From the NCBI RefSeq assembly GCF_019084545.1, contig NZ_JAHREP010000039.1, positions 1 to 34,588 on the forward strand: a stretch of DNA of 34,588 nt. The letters run 5' to 3'. The translations under genes and the position numbers were made by a program. Below the pieces are notes generated by a model that was not told where the DNA came from, did no database searches, and saw nothing but the letters and a program-made list of their open reading frames with translations. This document shows, in pieces, positions 1 to 10,100 of this stretch. Origin of the DNA: Marinobacterium ramblicola. GTDB taxonomy: Bacteria > Pseudomonadota > Gammaproteobacteria > Pseudomonadales > Balneatricaceae. How positions within the stretch are numbered: the first letter of the stretch is position 1; each line of letters starts with the position of its first letter.

Positions 1-48
1 AACCTGGTCCGATCATTTTTCAGGCAACCCGAATGCCAGTATATTGTT

Positions 49-2799
49 TCATGACATTACTTTCCGAAATGTTAGTAGCTCTTTATCCTCTCCAACAGCC
101 GGCTCCAGCTTTGGCTGCCAAATTTTTACGAAGGTTGGATAACCGAGGCGGTTATCCGAAAGAACCAGTGCCGCCTCGCTGAGTATTTTTATTCCTTCAG
201 AATGCCGATATTCTGTTCCCGCAACTAAGCTGATTCCAGCAGCACTAAGTCTAGCCGCAATACTATTTACCCACTCCAATGGAATGGAAAGTTCCGGAAA
301 TAATACATAGTCCGGCTTGGGATTAAGTCTAAGTGTATCGTTAACAAGTGTAGATATTCTCTGATAGCGTTTGCGGGTCAAGTTGGGCTTGTCGCAAGCG
401 GTCGCAGCCCAATCACGATCTTCCGTACGTATATTGGTTAATGCAATGACTATCTTATCTTTTCTGCCTGTCCCAATTTTAAGATGATTTTTGCGTCGAT
501 TAGACGTCTTTTCACTACCATCTTGCTCTGTTGCGAGTAGTGTTGGCTTAATCCAAACACCACGCAACGCCTGTGTGTATTTTGCCCATGTGACAGAAGG
601 CATTTCTCGATGCATCTTTCCTGATGAGCTTGGCAATCCAACGCACTCAGGGGCAAGCTCCGATATTTCTGCAGGTGTTAATGGCCTAGTTGGGAATAGA
701 TAAGGCAAAAAGCTTTCATTTTTTCTCTTGCCTTTTTCAATCTCTGAAAGTCGACTTGTTCTTGTTGAATTCAGAAATTTTCTAATTGTATCAGTATCAA
801 TAATGCCTGATGAATTTAAATGTTTGAGCAGTAGGCTTTCAATTCTACCTTTTCGCTTCCCGACTAGCTCTTTCGCTGATCTGCTATTTAATATCTTTTT
901 GTAGGGCTCTTTCGCTAAATCTGACAATGCAACCAGTGGTGCCTTTTTAACGAAATCTGCGGAGTTGAAACGGAGATTAAGTATGTCCGAAAAATCTGTA
1001 AGATTAGAAAATATCTGGTTAAAAAACAGATCGGAAAGGCGTTTCTTTCTAGATGATGACTCACCCATAAATAACTTATCTGGGTGATAGTAACGAGTTG
1101 CGGCGTCAACAAATAGCCAGGTCAGTGTTCCTTTAACGTAGCCCCAAAGATTTTTTCTTACTTTGGCATCGCAGCCATTTACGGTGACCGGTTTTCTTTG
1201 ATGTACCTCTGTTGCCAAGGCTTCTATGGCTTGGTAGGCTGCCATAGCAATTCGTTCAGCATGTTCCCATTCGTTCATACTAATGGCGAAGCCAAGTAGC
1301 CGTGGTAGGTAGTTAAAATGCTCGAAAATTTTGTCTGCACGTAAAATATGATTATGAGCAAACTGATAAAACTCTTCGCGCTGTTCTTTCCATTCATTGG
1401 GCGGCAGATCTCGCGCAAGTGTTTCTACATGTCGAAGTTGGAGAGCCCAACCTAACCGTCGTATCGTTAAGCCATCGGCTTTTCTGAGAGCGTCAGCGTT
1501 TTCACCGACGCTGCCAGCAGCGGACAGAACTTTTGCAGCTGTTGAGTGTTCCAGCTGTTCGGGAGATGGCATGAGGCGGTGCTCGCTGGAAAGCTCATAT
1601 ATCTCTTTTTCGATACTCTCCAAGAGGTCCAGCCCAGCTCGCCCTTGAAGAATAAATAGTTTCTGTTTGTCTGACTGAAGCCGGATCTGTGTGTCGCCCT
1701 GAATTCTATCTCCTTGGTGAATTTTCCAAATTTTTGGGGTCGTTTCATCCTGAGCGATGCACTCTTTACCAAGCCTGGATTGGAGAAGTGACATCAAGTC
1801 TTGGCTATTGAAGACTGTTCCTGTATCACGCAGTACTAGGAACATATCGTCCACATAACGACCATAGTGAATTGGCGAAACCTTTTCGAGAATTAACTTG
1901 TCCCATGTGTGAAGTAGGGCGTTGGAAATAATTCTGCTACAGGTCAGGCCAATAACTAAACCGCCACGAATATCTGACTTTCTACCAGCAACAGTTTTTC
2001 CAAATTCGGAAGCTCCATCAGACCAGCGTTTTAAAAAATGGGCTAGCTGATTTGTGAACTCTAATTCCTCATCGCGTAGTTGTACGTCGAGTGATTCCAA
2101 TAAGCCATCGCTAACAATGGCTTCCGGGTCTATGAAGTGGTAATAACTCTTGAGGTCAAGTGAAACCGCGATAATATCGCGGTCCTTCTCCAACTCGCCG
2201 CGAATGGCCTTTAAACCATCATTTCTCCATTTTTGATATGGCTGAAAATAGGGAGTGAATGAACCGATTGCACTAATATGGAATGGTTCGACTTCCTTGG
2301 TGCTGAATAGCTCGTCGTTTCTGATGCGCTTTAGTCTAGCGCCGTAGCAGCAATCATGGAGTTTCGCATCGAATTTGTGGCCAATCATGTTGATCCACAG
2401 GGCAGATATGATATGGCTATCTACCGGAAGATCACCCACAATTCTGAATTCAGGAACGATGTTAAAATTATTGAATAGGCTCTCTACAGCGCGTTCCGGG
2501 TTAGAGAAATGAACATGTCCGTTTACTGTTCCGTCCGATTTGTTATCGGTAGAAAGCTTTTTAGGTAGTAGGCGGTAATCACCTAAAAGTTCTTTGTTCG
2601 ATAAAAAACCTTTATTTTCATGAAGCTTCTCTAGTAATTCTTCCAGGTTGGTCAGAAGGTCTTGCTCATATTCGGCAAAATTGATCGCAGTAGGAAAGGT
2701 GTTTTCAAAAAAGCAATCGGCTTTGGCCTTTCGATAAGCAACTAGAAGATCTTCTAGTTTCAGATTTTTCCAGCCAGTAAATTCCGTTTCATATCCCAT
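49..2799 (-). CDS. Reverse transcriptase with C-terminal nitrilase-like domain (UG1/DRT1-like), 3' truncated
   Basis: Predicted defence-associated reverse transcriptase of the UG/Abi class. With the ATG at 2799 the protein has 916 aa. The RT core shows motif A in SLDLKSYYHFID (Asp215), a motif B-like RGGLVIGL stretch near 278-285, and the catalytic YVDD at 315-318. The last ~140 residues look like the start of a C-N hydrolase: LFPELSIP supplies the Glu (836), VAGTEYR follows, and FVKIWQPKLEPAVGED supplies the Lys (892). The frame stops 24 residues later, before the catalytic Cys, so the nitrilase appears incomplete. RT-nitrilase fusions are known as DRT type 1 anti-phage systems; placing this protein in UG1 rather than another nitrilase-bearing UG group is inference. 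A TTG at 2817 would add six residues, but AGGG lies 8 nt before the ATG, which I prefer. The gene is AT-rich and follows doc directly in the same operon. Confidence 0.85.
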   Translation of the reverse strand: MGYETEFTGWKNLKLEDLLVAYRKAKADCFFENTFPTAINFAEYEQDLLTNLEELLEKLHENKGFLSNKELLGDYRLLPKKLSTDNKSDGTVNGHVHFSNPERAVESLFNNFNIVPEFRIVGDLPVDSHIISALWINMIGHKFDAKLHDCCYGARLKRIRNDELFSTKEVEPFHISAIGSFTPYFQPYQKWRNDGLKAIRGELEKDRDIIAVSLDLKSYYHFIDPEAIVSDGLLESLDVQLRDEELEFTNQLAHFLKRWSDGASEFGKTVAGRKSDIRGGLVIGLTCSRIISNALLHTWDKLILEKVSPIHYGRYVDDMFLVLRDTGTVFNSQDLMSLLQSRLGKECIAQDETTPKIWKIHQGDRIQGDTQIRLQSDKQKLFILQGRAGLDLLESIEKEIYELSSEHRLMPSPEQLEHSTAAKVLSAAGSVGENADALRKADGLTIRRLGWALQLRHVETLARDLPPNEWKEQREEFYQFAHNHILRADKIFEHFNYLPRLLGFAISMNEWEHAERIAMAAYQAIEALATEVHQRKPVTVNGCDAKVRKNLWGYVKGTLTWLFVDAATRYYHPDKLFMGESSSRKKRLSDLFFNQIFSNLTDFSDILNLRFNSADFVKKAPLVALSDLAKEPYKKILNSRSAKELVGKRKGRIESLLLKHLNSSGIIDTDTIRKFLNSTRTSRLSEIEKGKRKNESFLPYLFPTRPLTPAEISELAPECVGLPSSSGKMHREMPSVTWAKYTQALRGVWIKPTLLATEQDGSEKTSNRRKNHLKIGTGRKDKIVIALTNIRTEDRDWAATACDKPNLTRKRYQRISTLVNDTLRLNPKPDYVLFPELSIPLEWVNSIAARLSAAGISLVAGTEYRHSEGIKILSEAALVLSDNRLGYPTFVKIWQPKLEPAVGEDKELLTFRKVMS

Positions 2800-2817
2800 T
2801 TTATTGTCCCTATTCAA

Positions 2818-3267
2818 TTATTCAGAGGCTTGTACAGCCTCAAAAATAGCTAGCTTGACGCTCTCCGAATAATCGTCTTCATAAATGATAGAGCTAATAA
2901 TATTATGCAGCAGGTCTTTGTCAATTACGTTGTCCGCAACCCAAACTGCGATGTTTTCCATCTCTTGAACAAATCGCTGCACAACATAGTCGAAACCATT
3001 TAATTCCAGGAAGTAGGCACCCAAAGCCAGGGAAGATCGTTTATTGCCATCGTTAAATGCATGATGCTTATTGATGGAGAAGACTAAATGTGTCAGCTTG
3101 TCTTCCATTTCCGGGTAATACCAGTCGTTCTGGATATGTTCCAGTGGACTTTCCAATTGGCCAAGGTCCTTCGTTCCAACCAGTCCACCTGAATGCTCGA
3201 TGATCCAATCATGTGTCTTGACTGCATGGGCCACATCAAAATAGAAAAAGCGTCTTACCTCATTCAT
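2818..3267 (-). CDS. doc: Doc (death-on-curing) family toxin
   Basis: A 149-aa Fic-fold protein of the Doc family. The signature HAFNDGNKR is at residues 69-77 (catalytic-loop His69, Phe71, Asp73, then GNKR). It is followed by a helix (SSLALGAYFLELNGF) typical of Doc proteins. Doc of phage P1 phosphorylates EF-Tu and stops translation; the target here is unknown. The ATG lies one base after the stop of the upstream 337-aa HTH gene (TGAGATG). The stop abuts the RT leader, so translation of the three genes is probably coupled. No small Phd-type antitoxin gene is visible beside it, so the 337-aa protein is the obvious candidate partner. The family call is firm; the toxin role is inferred. Confidence 0.88.
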   Translation of the reverse strand: MNEVRRFFYFDVAHAVKTHDWIIEHSGGLVGTKDLGQLESPLEHIQNDWYYPEMEDKLTHLVFSINKHHAFNDGNKRSSLALGAYFLELNGFDYVVQRFVQEMENIAVWVADNVIDKDLLHNIISSIIYEDDYSESVKLAIFEAVQASE

Positions 3268-3268
3268 C

Positions 3269-4282
3269 TCAGCGATCCTTGAGGCGTTTGAATACCGCCA
3301 GCGTCTCAGGGTCGCTCAGTTGATCTTCCAACGATTTGCTTTTTTCGCCCAGGAATCGTTCGAAATCCGCTTCGGGTACCGACTTGATGTAGGCTTCCAA
3401 CTTTTCGTGCAAGGCGTCTCTGAAGCACAGATCCCGGCTGGCCATTTTGGTGCGGGCATCCAAAATCAAGGGCCTGAACAGTGGGTGCTGTTCGAAGCCG
3501 GCAAATAAAGTCTCTGCTTCTTTTTGGGTTAACTTGCGGTCTTTTGCCTTACTCGCAATCTCCAGTTCGTGAGCAATGCCCGATTCAAAGCTCGCTATCA
3601 GGTTTAGCACCTCGGAATACATGGTTTCGCGAATTTTGTCTTTGGCTGCGAGGTTTAATACCTTTTTATATTCCGTAGCGTTTTCATGGAAGATGCTTTG
3701 ATAGATCAGGTTGGTAAATCGGGCGTATTTCCAGTGGTTACCTTCCACATATTCATCCAGTGCATCGGTAAACTGGCGACGATAGTTTTCTTCCTGAAAA
3801 GCCGCCAGCAGATAGTTTCCGTCACGCTGGTTGATAAACTTGGTGTGGCCGCCGGTGCGTTCGGCCATAACGTCCAGTACAATGTCCAGCAACCTGGAAC
3901 GCAGCCGCTTCGCAGGTTCGCTTTCGGTAAGCAGCATGCCCAGATTGAGCACCGCACGGAATGTAAAGATGCTTAATACCGAGGTTTTGGTACCGTCATA
4001 TATGTCGGCACCATATGTTATCTCTTTGAATTCTTTTAGTTTTTTCCCCTTTAATATCAGGTGGCCATTGTTGCTCAGTTCGTCGCCATGGTTGGCTAAA
4101 TAACGCTCAATAGTACGTTCGCTCACCTCGAACAGTGCCGTCACCTGCTGCTTGGTGAACACGGTTTCACCCTGAAACAGGACTCCGCCCAGCTCAAGAT
4201 GCCGCTCGGCCTGCTGTAGGGCGTAGCGGTTGTTGAGGATATTCTGGCGGTCGTGCAACGATTCGGTGAGGTCTTTAGCCAT
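3269..4282 (-). CDS. HTH DNA-binding protein, Rha/RhuM-like, paired with Doc
   Basis: A 337-aa protein without an assigned function. Residues 43-63 (TKQQVTALFEVSERTIERYL) read as a helix-turn-helix. Residues about 103-136 (IFTFRAVLNLGMLL, then SEPAKRLRSRLLDIV) resemble the segment shared by RhuM/Rha-type proteins found near R-M systems and prophages. The rest is charged and predicted helical, with no catalytic motif that I recognise. The ATG overlaps the end of hsdS by 8 bp and has a strong GAGGAGGT ribosome-binding site inside the hsdS coding sequence. Its stop is one base before doc. Position suggests a regulator or antitoxin of Doc, or an accessory subunit of the R-M operon; this is inference from context only. 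Confidence 0.75.
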   Translation of the reverse strand: MAKDLTESLHDRQNILNNRYALQQAERHLELGGVLFQGETVFTKQQVTALFEVSERTIERYLANHGDELSNNGHLILKGKKLKEFKEITYGADIYDGTKTSVLSIFTFRAVLNLGMLLTESEPAKRLRSRLLDIVLDVMAERTGGHTKFINQRDGNYLLAAFQEENYRRQFTDALDEYVEGNHWKYARFTNLIYQSIFHENATEYKKVLNLAAKDKIRETMYSEVLNLIASFESGIAHELEIASKAKDRKLTQKEAETLFAGFEQHPLFRPLILDARTKMASRDLCFRDALHEKLEAYIKSVPEADFERFLGEKSKSLEDQLSDPETLAVFKRLKDR

Positions 4283-5555
4283 AACGTACCTCCTCTTGAT
4301 TGGTGTCGGAGGGTGTTTTTACTGTCACCTGGCCGTTCATTAGCATGGGCAAAAGCCAATCTCGAAGTTTTGTGAGCTCCTGATTTTCAAGGCTTCTTTC
4401 AAAAATCATCTTGTTGTAGTTCGTGACTACATCGTCATACTTCTTGAGCAAGTCTGATTTTGGATAGGCTAGAGTGAGAGAATGCAGGTCGTTTTTCGTG
4501 ATAGAGCCGAACGTTGTTCCTTCAGCATTTCGACGATCAAAAATCTGTTTAAAATACTTCATTACATAAAACAGAAATCCGTCTGATCCGCTTTTACTAT
4601 TTAATGCAGCCAACCCGCGGCCAATACAACAATTAGTGTTAGCAATATTCATGTTGCCAACAGGAGCACGGACGCTCAAAAGAATGTCACCTTTCTTAGC
4701 CATCCGGCTTGGTGCTGTTGTGTATTGACGGTTGGTGGGAAATAACCAGCCAAAGTCCGTAGAACCTTGATAAAAAATGGTTCCAATACCTTCTTCGTTA
4801 TAGGAACTTCCTTCTGGAGATTGCCCCATCGTAATGTTGGCGATCTGGGATAAAGTTTTGACACTCCACCCTTCTGGAATTTTACGCTTCAGGGTAAAGT
4901 TGTAGACCATCTTTCCGCCGGAGGTCTTGTAGGGCTTACCGTTGGCATCGGGGAAGTCGAACTGTACAAACCAGTAGTCGTACAGGGTTTTGGCCATTGC
5001 TTCCAACTCGGCGTTGATGCTGTTGTTGAGTTCGATTTTTTCTTCAATCGCATCAAGCAATGTGACGATTCTTTGTTGCTCATCTACATTTGGTAGTGGA
5101 ACCCTTACATCATATATTCGCTCCGGTGACGTATGTTTTACTTTCGACCCCGAAGATGTAAGGCGAATTTGCTCGCGAACGGTTTTGGTTTTGAATAGAT
5201 GATAGACATACTCTTTAAGTATTTTTTGCGGATCTGTAGTGATTAGTCCTAATCTTTGATTGTGCAAATAAATGCCAGACTCAGGAACTCGGGCACAACT
5301 TCCAAGCAAACCAGCCGCTTGCTCAGTCATAGCAACTATCAAGTCACCTTCTTTGTGCAGATAGCTATCAGGGATTTCTCCCGTATAGAATTTCTCTTTA
5401 CCTATTTGTCTCTTGAATCCGCCTTCTTCGTAGAAGTTTCCTGGAGTCAGTACGATATAGTCAGTCTCTTCATCTGTGAAAAAATCACTTTTAAAAGGGA
5501 ATCCATGCTTGATATGAATTTTCCCCTTTAAGCTAGATACGGGCCAGTTTCTCAT
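4275..5555 (-). CDS. hsdS: Type I restriction-modification specificity subunit HsdS
   Basis: A 426-aa DNA-recognition subunit that sets the target sequence for both HsdM methylation and HsdR cleavage. It has two target-recognition domains. The first covers about residues 1-150 (GKIHIKHGFPFKSDFF, then PLPNVDEQQRIVTLLD). A conserved helical spacer follows at about 158-200 (IEEKIELNNSINAELEAMAK). The second domain runs from about 225 (IPEGWSVKTLSQIANITMGQ) to the C-terminal helix ending LRDWLLPMLMNGQV. The start codon overlaps the hsdM stop in an ATGA arrangement. Target-recognition domains vary quickly, so the recognised DNA sequence cannot be read from the gene. It appears full length and intact. 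Confidence 0.95.
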   Translation of the reverse strand: MRNWPVSSLKGKIHIKHGFPFKSDFFTDEETDYIVLTPGNFYEEGGFKRQIGKEKFYTGEIPDSYLHKEGDLIVAMTEQAAGLLGSCARVPESGIYLHNQRLGLITTDPQKILKEYVYHLFKTKTVREQIRLTSSGSKVKHTSPERIYDVRVPLPNVDEQQRIVTLLDAIEEKIELNNSINAELEAMAKTLYDYWFVQFDFPDANGKPYKTSGGKMVYNFTLKRKIPEGWSVKTLSQIANITMGQSPEGSSYNEEGIGTIFYQGSTDFGWLFPTNRQYTTAPSRMAKKGDILLSVRAPVGNMNIANTNCCIGRGLAALNSKSGSDGFLFYVMKYFKQIFDRRNAEGTTFGSITKNDLHSLTLAYPKSDLLKKYDDVVTNYNKMIFERSLENQELTKLRDWLLPMLMNGQVTVKTPSDTNQEEVRYG

Positions 5556-7183
5556 ATTTTTAACCCATTTAGCTGATTTTTAATTTCAACTTCCAGATCT
5601 CGAGATTGATTAAAAAGATTTTCCAGATTACTACTAAAGCCCCGCATCTTCTCCGCAAACTGCTCTGGTGAAATATCTACATATTCGATTTTTACATCGA
5701 AGTACTGCCCCGCACTCAGGCTGTAGTTTTTGGCTTCTATCTCGTTATAGCTAACAGCAACCGAAAAATCCTCGATCGTATCTTTATAATTAAAGGCCTC
5801 GATAATGTCTTGCTCTTCATCGGGAGTGAGCACGGTTTTCTGGTTTTTACCGTCTTTGACCTTTTCGCCCAGGTTGGAGGCGTCAATCAGTACGACTTCG
5901 TCTTTGTTGTTGTCGTCCATAAACAGGATGGAGACGTTGGTGCCGGTGGTGGCGAATATATTGGACGGCATGGATACCACGCCGGCCAGCATTTTGTGGT
6001 CTACCAGATATTTTCGGATGCCCTTGTCTATGCCGGATTGCGCGGTGATAAATCCGGTGGGTACCACCACCGCCGCTTTGCCGCCGGGTTTCAGTGAGCG
6101 AATGATGTGCTGCAAGAACAACTGGTAGATCTCCATCTTGTCCTTGGCTTTGGCTTTGATCTTGGGAATACCGGCAAAGAAGCGTGCTTTGTTCTCTTTG
6201 CTGTCCAGCTCATCTCGGAAATCGCTGAAGTCCATCTTGAACGGCGGGTTGGAGACGATGTAGTCGAAACGCTTCAGCTCTTTGCCGTCTTTATGATACG
6301 GGTGCAGTACGGTGTTGCCCTGAATCACATTGGGGATGGAGTGCACCAGGTTGTTCAGGATCAGGTTCAGGCGCAGCAGGTTGGAGGATTTTTGCGAGAT
6401 ATCCTGGGTGTAGATACTGCAGCGGTTCTCGCCGATGGCGTGCGCCACGTTCATTAACAGGGTGCCGGAACCCGCCGAGGGGTCATAGCAGCTGACATTT
6501 TTGATTTTGCCCTGTTGCTCCTCCGGTACCAGTATGGCCGCCATGATGCGGGCCACGGCATGGGGGGTGTAGTACTCGGCGTATTTGCCGCCGGAGTTGC
6601 TGTTGTAGTCTTTGATCAGGTATTCAAAGATGGTGGCGTAGAAGTCGAATTTTTGGGTGAATATCCGCTCGAAGCTGAACTCCACCAACTTGTTAATGAT
6701 GGCGCGGCAGAAGGCATCGCGCTTGGACTCGTCGGCGATGTATTGGCTGATGCGGTCGAACAATACCACCTTAGCGCCGCCATCGGTTTTAACAGCGAAC
6801 ACGTCGTTATTGGTGATGGCAATATCCATCAGGGTATCATCAAACAGTTTGGCGAAGTCCGGTGTGTTCTGCTGGCTGAACAGGTAGCTGATAAAGTGAT
6901 GGGGCTTCAGGCGGGCTGTATCACCGCCCATCTGCAGCTGGAGCATCTCCAGATCGTCTTCGCTCATGGCGACCAGCGCTTCTTCCCACTTTTCAGCCTT
7001 GGCGACCTTCTCGTCGATCTTCTTCGCTTCGTACGCGAACTTGTCGTTCAGGAACTTGTACAGGAAGGTTTGGGTGATGATCTTAAATTCATTGCCGTCA
7101 TTACCCAGGCCATAGTGTGCGCAGATGTTTTTCAGGCTATCGATCAGCGCTTTGGTTTTGTCTCTGAACTCGAGTTCTACCAC
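5552..7183 (-). CDS. hsdM: Type I restriction-modification methyltransferase subunit HsdM
   Basis: A 543-aa N6-adenine methyltransferase subunit. The N-terminal helical HsdM_N region spans about 1-150. The SAM-binding motif DPSAGSG is at 234-240. The catalytic NPPF motif of the N6-adenine class is at 312-315. The protein starts at a GTG (7183) that lies inside the 3' end of hsdR, giving a 7-bp overlap, and it ends in an ATGA overlap with hsdS. HsdM with HsdS forms the modification enzyme that protects host DNA; with HsdR it forms the restriction complex. Length and motifs are normal for the family, with no sign of decay. Confidence 0.96.
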   Translation of the reverse strand: MVELEFRDKTKALIDSLKNICAHYGLGNDGNEFKIITQTFLYKFLNDKFAYEAKKIDEKVAKAEKWEEALVAMSEDDLEMLQLQMGGDTARLKPHHFISYLFSQQNTPDFAKLFDDTLMDIAITNNDVFAVKTDGGAKVVLFDRISQYIADESKRDAFCRAIINKLVEFSFERIFTQKFDFYATIFEYLIKDYNSNSGGKYAEYYTPHAVARIMAAILVPEEQQGKIKNVSCYDPSAGSGTLLMNVAHAIGENRCSIYTQDISQKSSNLLRLNLILNNLVHSIPNVIQGNTVLHPYHKDGKELKRFDYIVSNPPFKMDFSDFRDELDSKENKARFFAGIPKIKAKAKDKMEIYQLFLQHIIRSLKPGGKAAVVVPTGFITAQSGIDKGIRKYLVDHKMLAGVVSMPSNIFATTGTNVSILFMDDNNKDEVVLIDASNLGEKVKDGKNQKTVLTPDEEQDIIEAFNYKDTIEDFSVAVSYNEIEAKNYSLSAGQYFDVKIEYVDISPEQFAEKMRGFSSNLENLFNQSRDLEVEIKNQLNGLKI

Positions 7184-10100
7184 GTACGTACTCCGGTGCT
7201 AAATTCTTTCAAGTATTCGGCGACCACCAGGTGGTTGATATAACGTGAGGTGTCGGCGTTGAGTTGTATGTTCTGCTCGCCTTTGAAACGCCGGATCACC
7301 AGGGGCATCATCTGGCGTTCAAAGTAGCTTTCGTTATCCAGTATCTGGCTGTTGTTCAGTACTTGCTCATCGGCATCCTGTTTAATACCGGTGAGGGCTT
7401 CAAAGATCTTGCGCTCCGACTCGCTGATATCGCTATTGCTGTGCTGGCGCTCCTGCAGGCGCTTATGGATGCGGGTGTACTTGACGTCCCCGTGATATTT
7501 TTCGCGGAGCTGGTTGTTCTGGCGGTTCAGCTCTTTGACGCGCTCGTGGATCTTTTTGAGGGCGTCGATGTTAGCCACCATCTCATCCTGAGTAACTTCA
7601 CTGAGGTTCTTTTTCTTGAACAGCCGTTCCAGCTCCTCCTTCAGACTGATGAACTTGGGATCCTGCTGGTCAAAATTGCCGGCCAGAGCTTCGCGGGTTT
7701 GGCGCAGGGTGTTTTTCAGCTGGTCGGCCAGCACCAGCTCCTCTTCGCCTACCTTGATGAACTTGAAGATGACGTCCTCAAGGGCGATGTTCAGCAGGTT
7801 GGCGGTATCCGTGCCTTGCTCAATGCTCTCCTTGAGGTTGAGCAGATCCAGGTGGTTGCACGTCTCCCGATAGAGAATGCTCAGCTTGGCGAAGTCCAGC
7901 TCATCGAGGATGCCGTACTCGCCCTGCAGGCGGATCAGGTTGTAGAGGCTTTTGGCATCGCCCAGTGCCTTTTTCAGGGCCAGGATGGTTTCCCTGTCCT
8001 GAATCTGGCTTATCTGGTCGGTGAAGATCTCCGCATTGTCGATATTAAAACGGAACAGCACATCCTTGATATGCTCGATCTCCTGCTTGATCTCCTCCTG
8101 AGATTTGAACAGGTTGGAGTAGTGCTCCATTTCATCGCCGAGTTCCGACTGCAATTCGTCGAAATAGGCTTTGTTGGTGTCGTCAAACTCCTTGCGGATA
8201 TCGGCAAAGTCCACCACATAGCCGTAGGGGAAGGCTTTATAGGGGCGGTTTACCCGCGTCAAGGCTTGCAGCAGGTTGTGCTTGCGGATCACGCGCCCCA
8301 GATAGAGCTTTTTCAGGCGCTTGGCGTCGAAGCCGGTGAGCAGCATGTTGTAGACGAACAGGAGGTCGATTTTCCCGGCTTTGAAAGCTTCTACCCAGTC
8401 CTCACGCTCCTCCTTGGTGCCGATGTCATGCAGGATTAGTGCAGCATTTTTGACCTTGTTGTCCAGCTTCGCTCTGGCTGCATAGCTGTCCGGTTTGGCC
8501 GCGGCGATCAGGGCCAGTGCCGAGTCCTTGATTTCGTGTGGCGAACTATAGGGTTGTGCATAGACTCCATTGAAGATCTCGAACATCTGCCTAGCCTGGT
8601 CTGAGCTGTCGCAGATCACCATGCCGCCGATGGTGGCGTCATTAAGAGCACCACGGCTTTTCTCGAAGTCGCGGATGATGTAGTCGAGCATCGGCTCGAC
8701 GAAACTCGGGTGGGCGTAGATGAGTTTGCGATCCACGTCCCCCATTTTGACTTCCACCTCCTCCAATGCCTGTTGCAGCGTCATCTTGTAGTTGGTGGCG
8801 ATCTCTTCCCGGATCAGGCGGAGGGTGTAGCCGTCGGCAATGGAGGCGTTGTAATAATATTTGTGGATGTAGTCGCCGAACAGGGCTCGGGAGTTGTAGT
8901 CGTCGCCCAGCAACGGCGTACCAGTCAGGCCGATTTTGATGGCGTTGGTGTCCGACTGGCTCAGATTGGCCAGAAAGCTGCCTTTAGGGTTGTAGCTGCG
9001 GTGCACTTCGTCCAGAAAGTACACACGCTGGATGGCAATGTCGTAGTCCTTGGTCGAGACCACGTCCGGATCATCTTTAAATTTCTGAATATTCACAACC
9101 GTGACTTCCGGTTTTCCGGAATGGTTGTGGATAGCCTGAGTTGCCTTAATGTCGCGCGTAAAGGCCTCGCGGGAGTTGATGGTATGGACCTTCAGACCGC
9201 GGGCGGTAAACTCCTTCTGCGCTTGCTGCAGCAAGTCCAGGCGATCCACGATGAAGTAGAACTTGGGAACGATCTTCTGCTTCTGAAAGTAGTCGGTCAG
9301 AAATTGAACGTTGTAGAAGGTTAGGGCGGTTTTGCCGCTGCCCTGGGTGTGCCAGATGATCCCCTTTTTAACGCCTTCATCGAGTTTGCGTTCGATCGCC
9401 TTGGTGGCGAACAGCTGCGGGTAGCGCATGATGTGCTTTTGTAGCCCGTCGGTTTCTGCCACATAGGCGAGCGCATAACGCAGAATAAATGCCAATCTGT
9501 CTCTGCTGAGCAGCGAGGTACAGATGCGGTTGGTTGGTCGGTTCGGGTCTTTATTGACAACAAATTCCGGGTTGTTGCGAATGACCTCCAGGTTGTTGTC
9601 CTTCAGCACCTGGAGTTCGTCGGCATCTGGTAGCGGCTTGAGCAGGGCCGTGAGGTTCAGTACCTCCTCTTCGCGGAAGTAGTTGAATACTGGATCCTGG
9701 TAGGAGCTGCTGGCATAGAATGCGCCCTGAACAGGTTCAGGGTCACCGTCGGCGTACTCCATGTTGTTGGAGAAGATCATGAACTGCGTGATGTTAGCAA
9801 AGCGCTGGAACTTCGGGTTCTGAAAGCGCTTGTTGATGCGACCACGCTCGGCCAGTATGCCGTCGCGGTTGTTCGGCTTTTTCACCTCGATGAACACCAG
9901 CGGCATCCCGTTGATCAGCAGGGTAATGTCTGGCCGGAACTCTTCGTCGCCATTCTGGCAGGTCAGTTCGGTAACGACGTGAAAACTGTTGTTGTTGAAG
10001 TTCTCGAAATCGATCAGTTTGGTGTTGGAGCGGTCGGTCAGGCGTTCGAAGAAGGCGCGCCCCAAGTCTTCGTTGTCGAGCAGCAGCTTGACGTCTTCCA

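Noticed and set aside
1..48. Frameshifted continuation of the nitrilase, or a small gene starting at the RT stop (ATGA)
   Set aside because: The three frames give short or featureless peptides (one reads MKQYTGIRVA and stops); too little sequence to support either.
49..2799. Retron, group II intron or diversity-generating RT
   Set aside because: No msr/msd-like RNA, maturase domain or template/variable repeats are visible, and the nitrilase-like C-terminus points to a DRT1-type protein.
6515..8439. Long plus-strand open frames across hsdM and hsdR
   Set aside because: Antisense to genes with clear methylase and helicase motifs; no own domain or ribosome-binding site.
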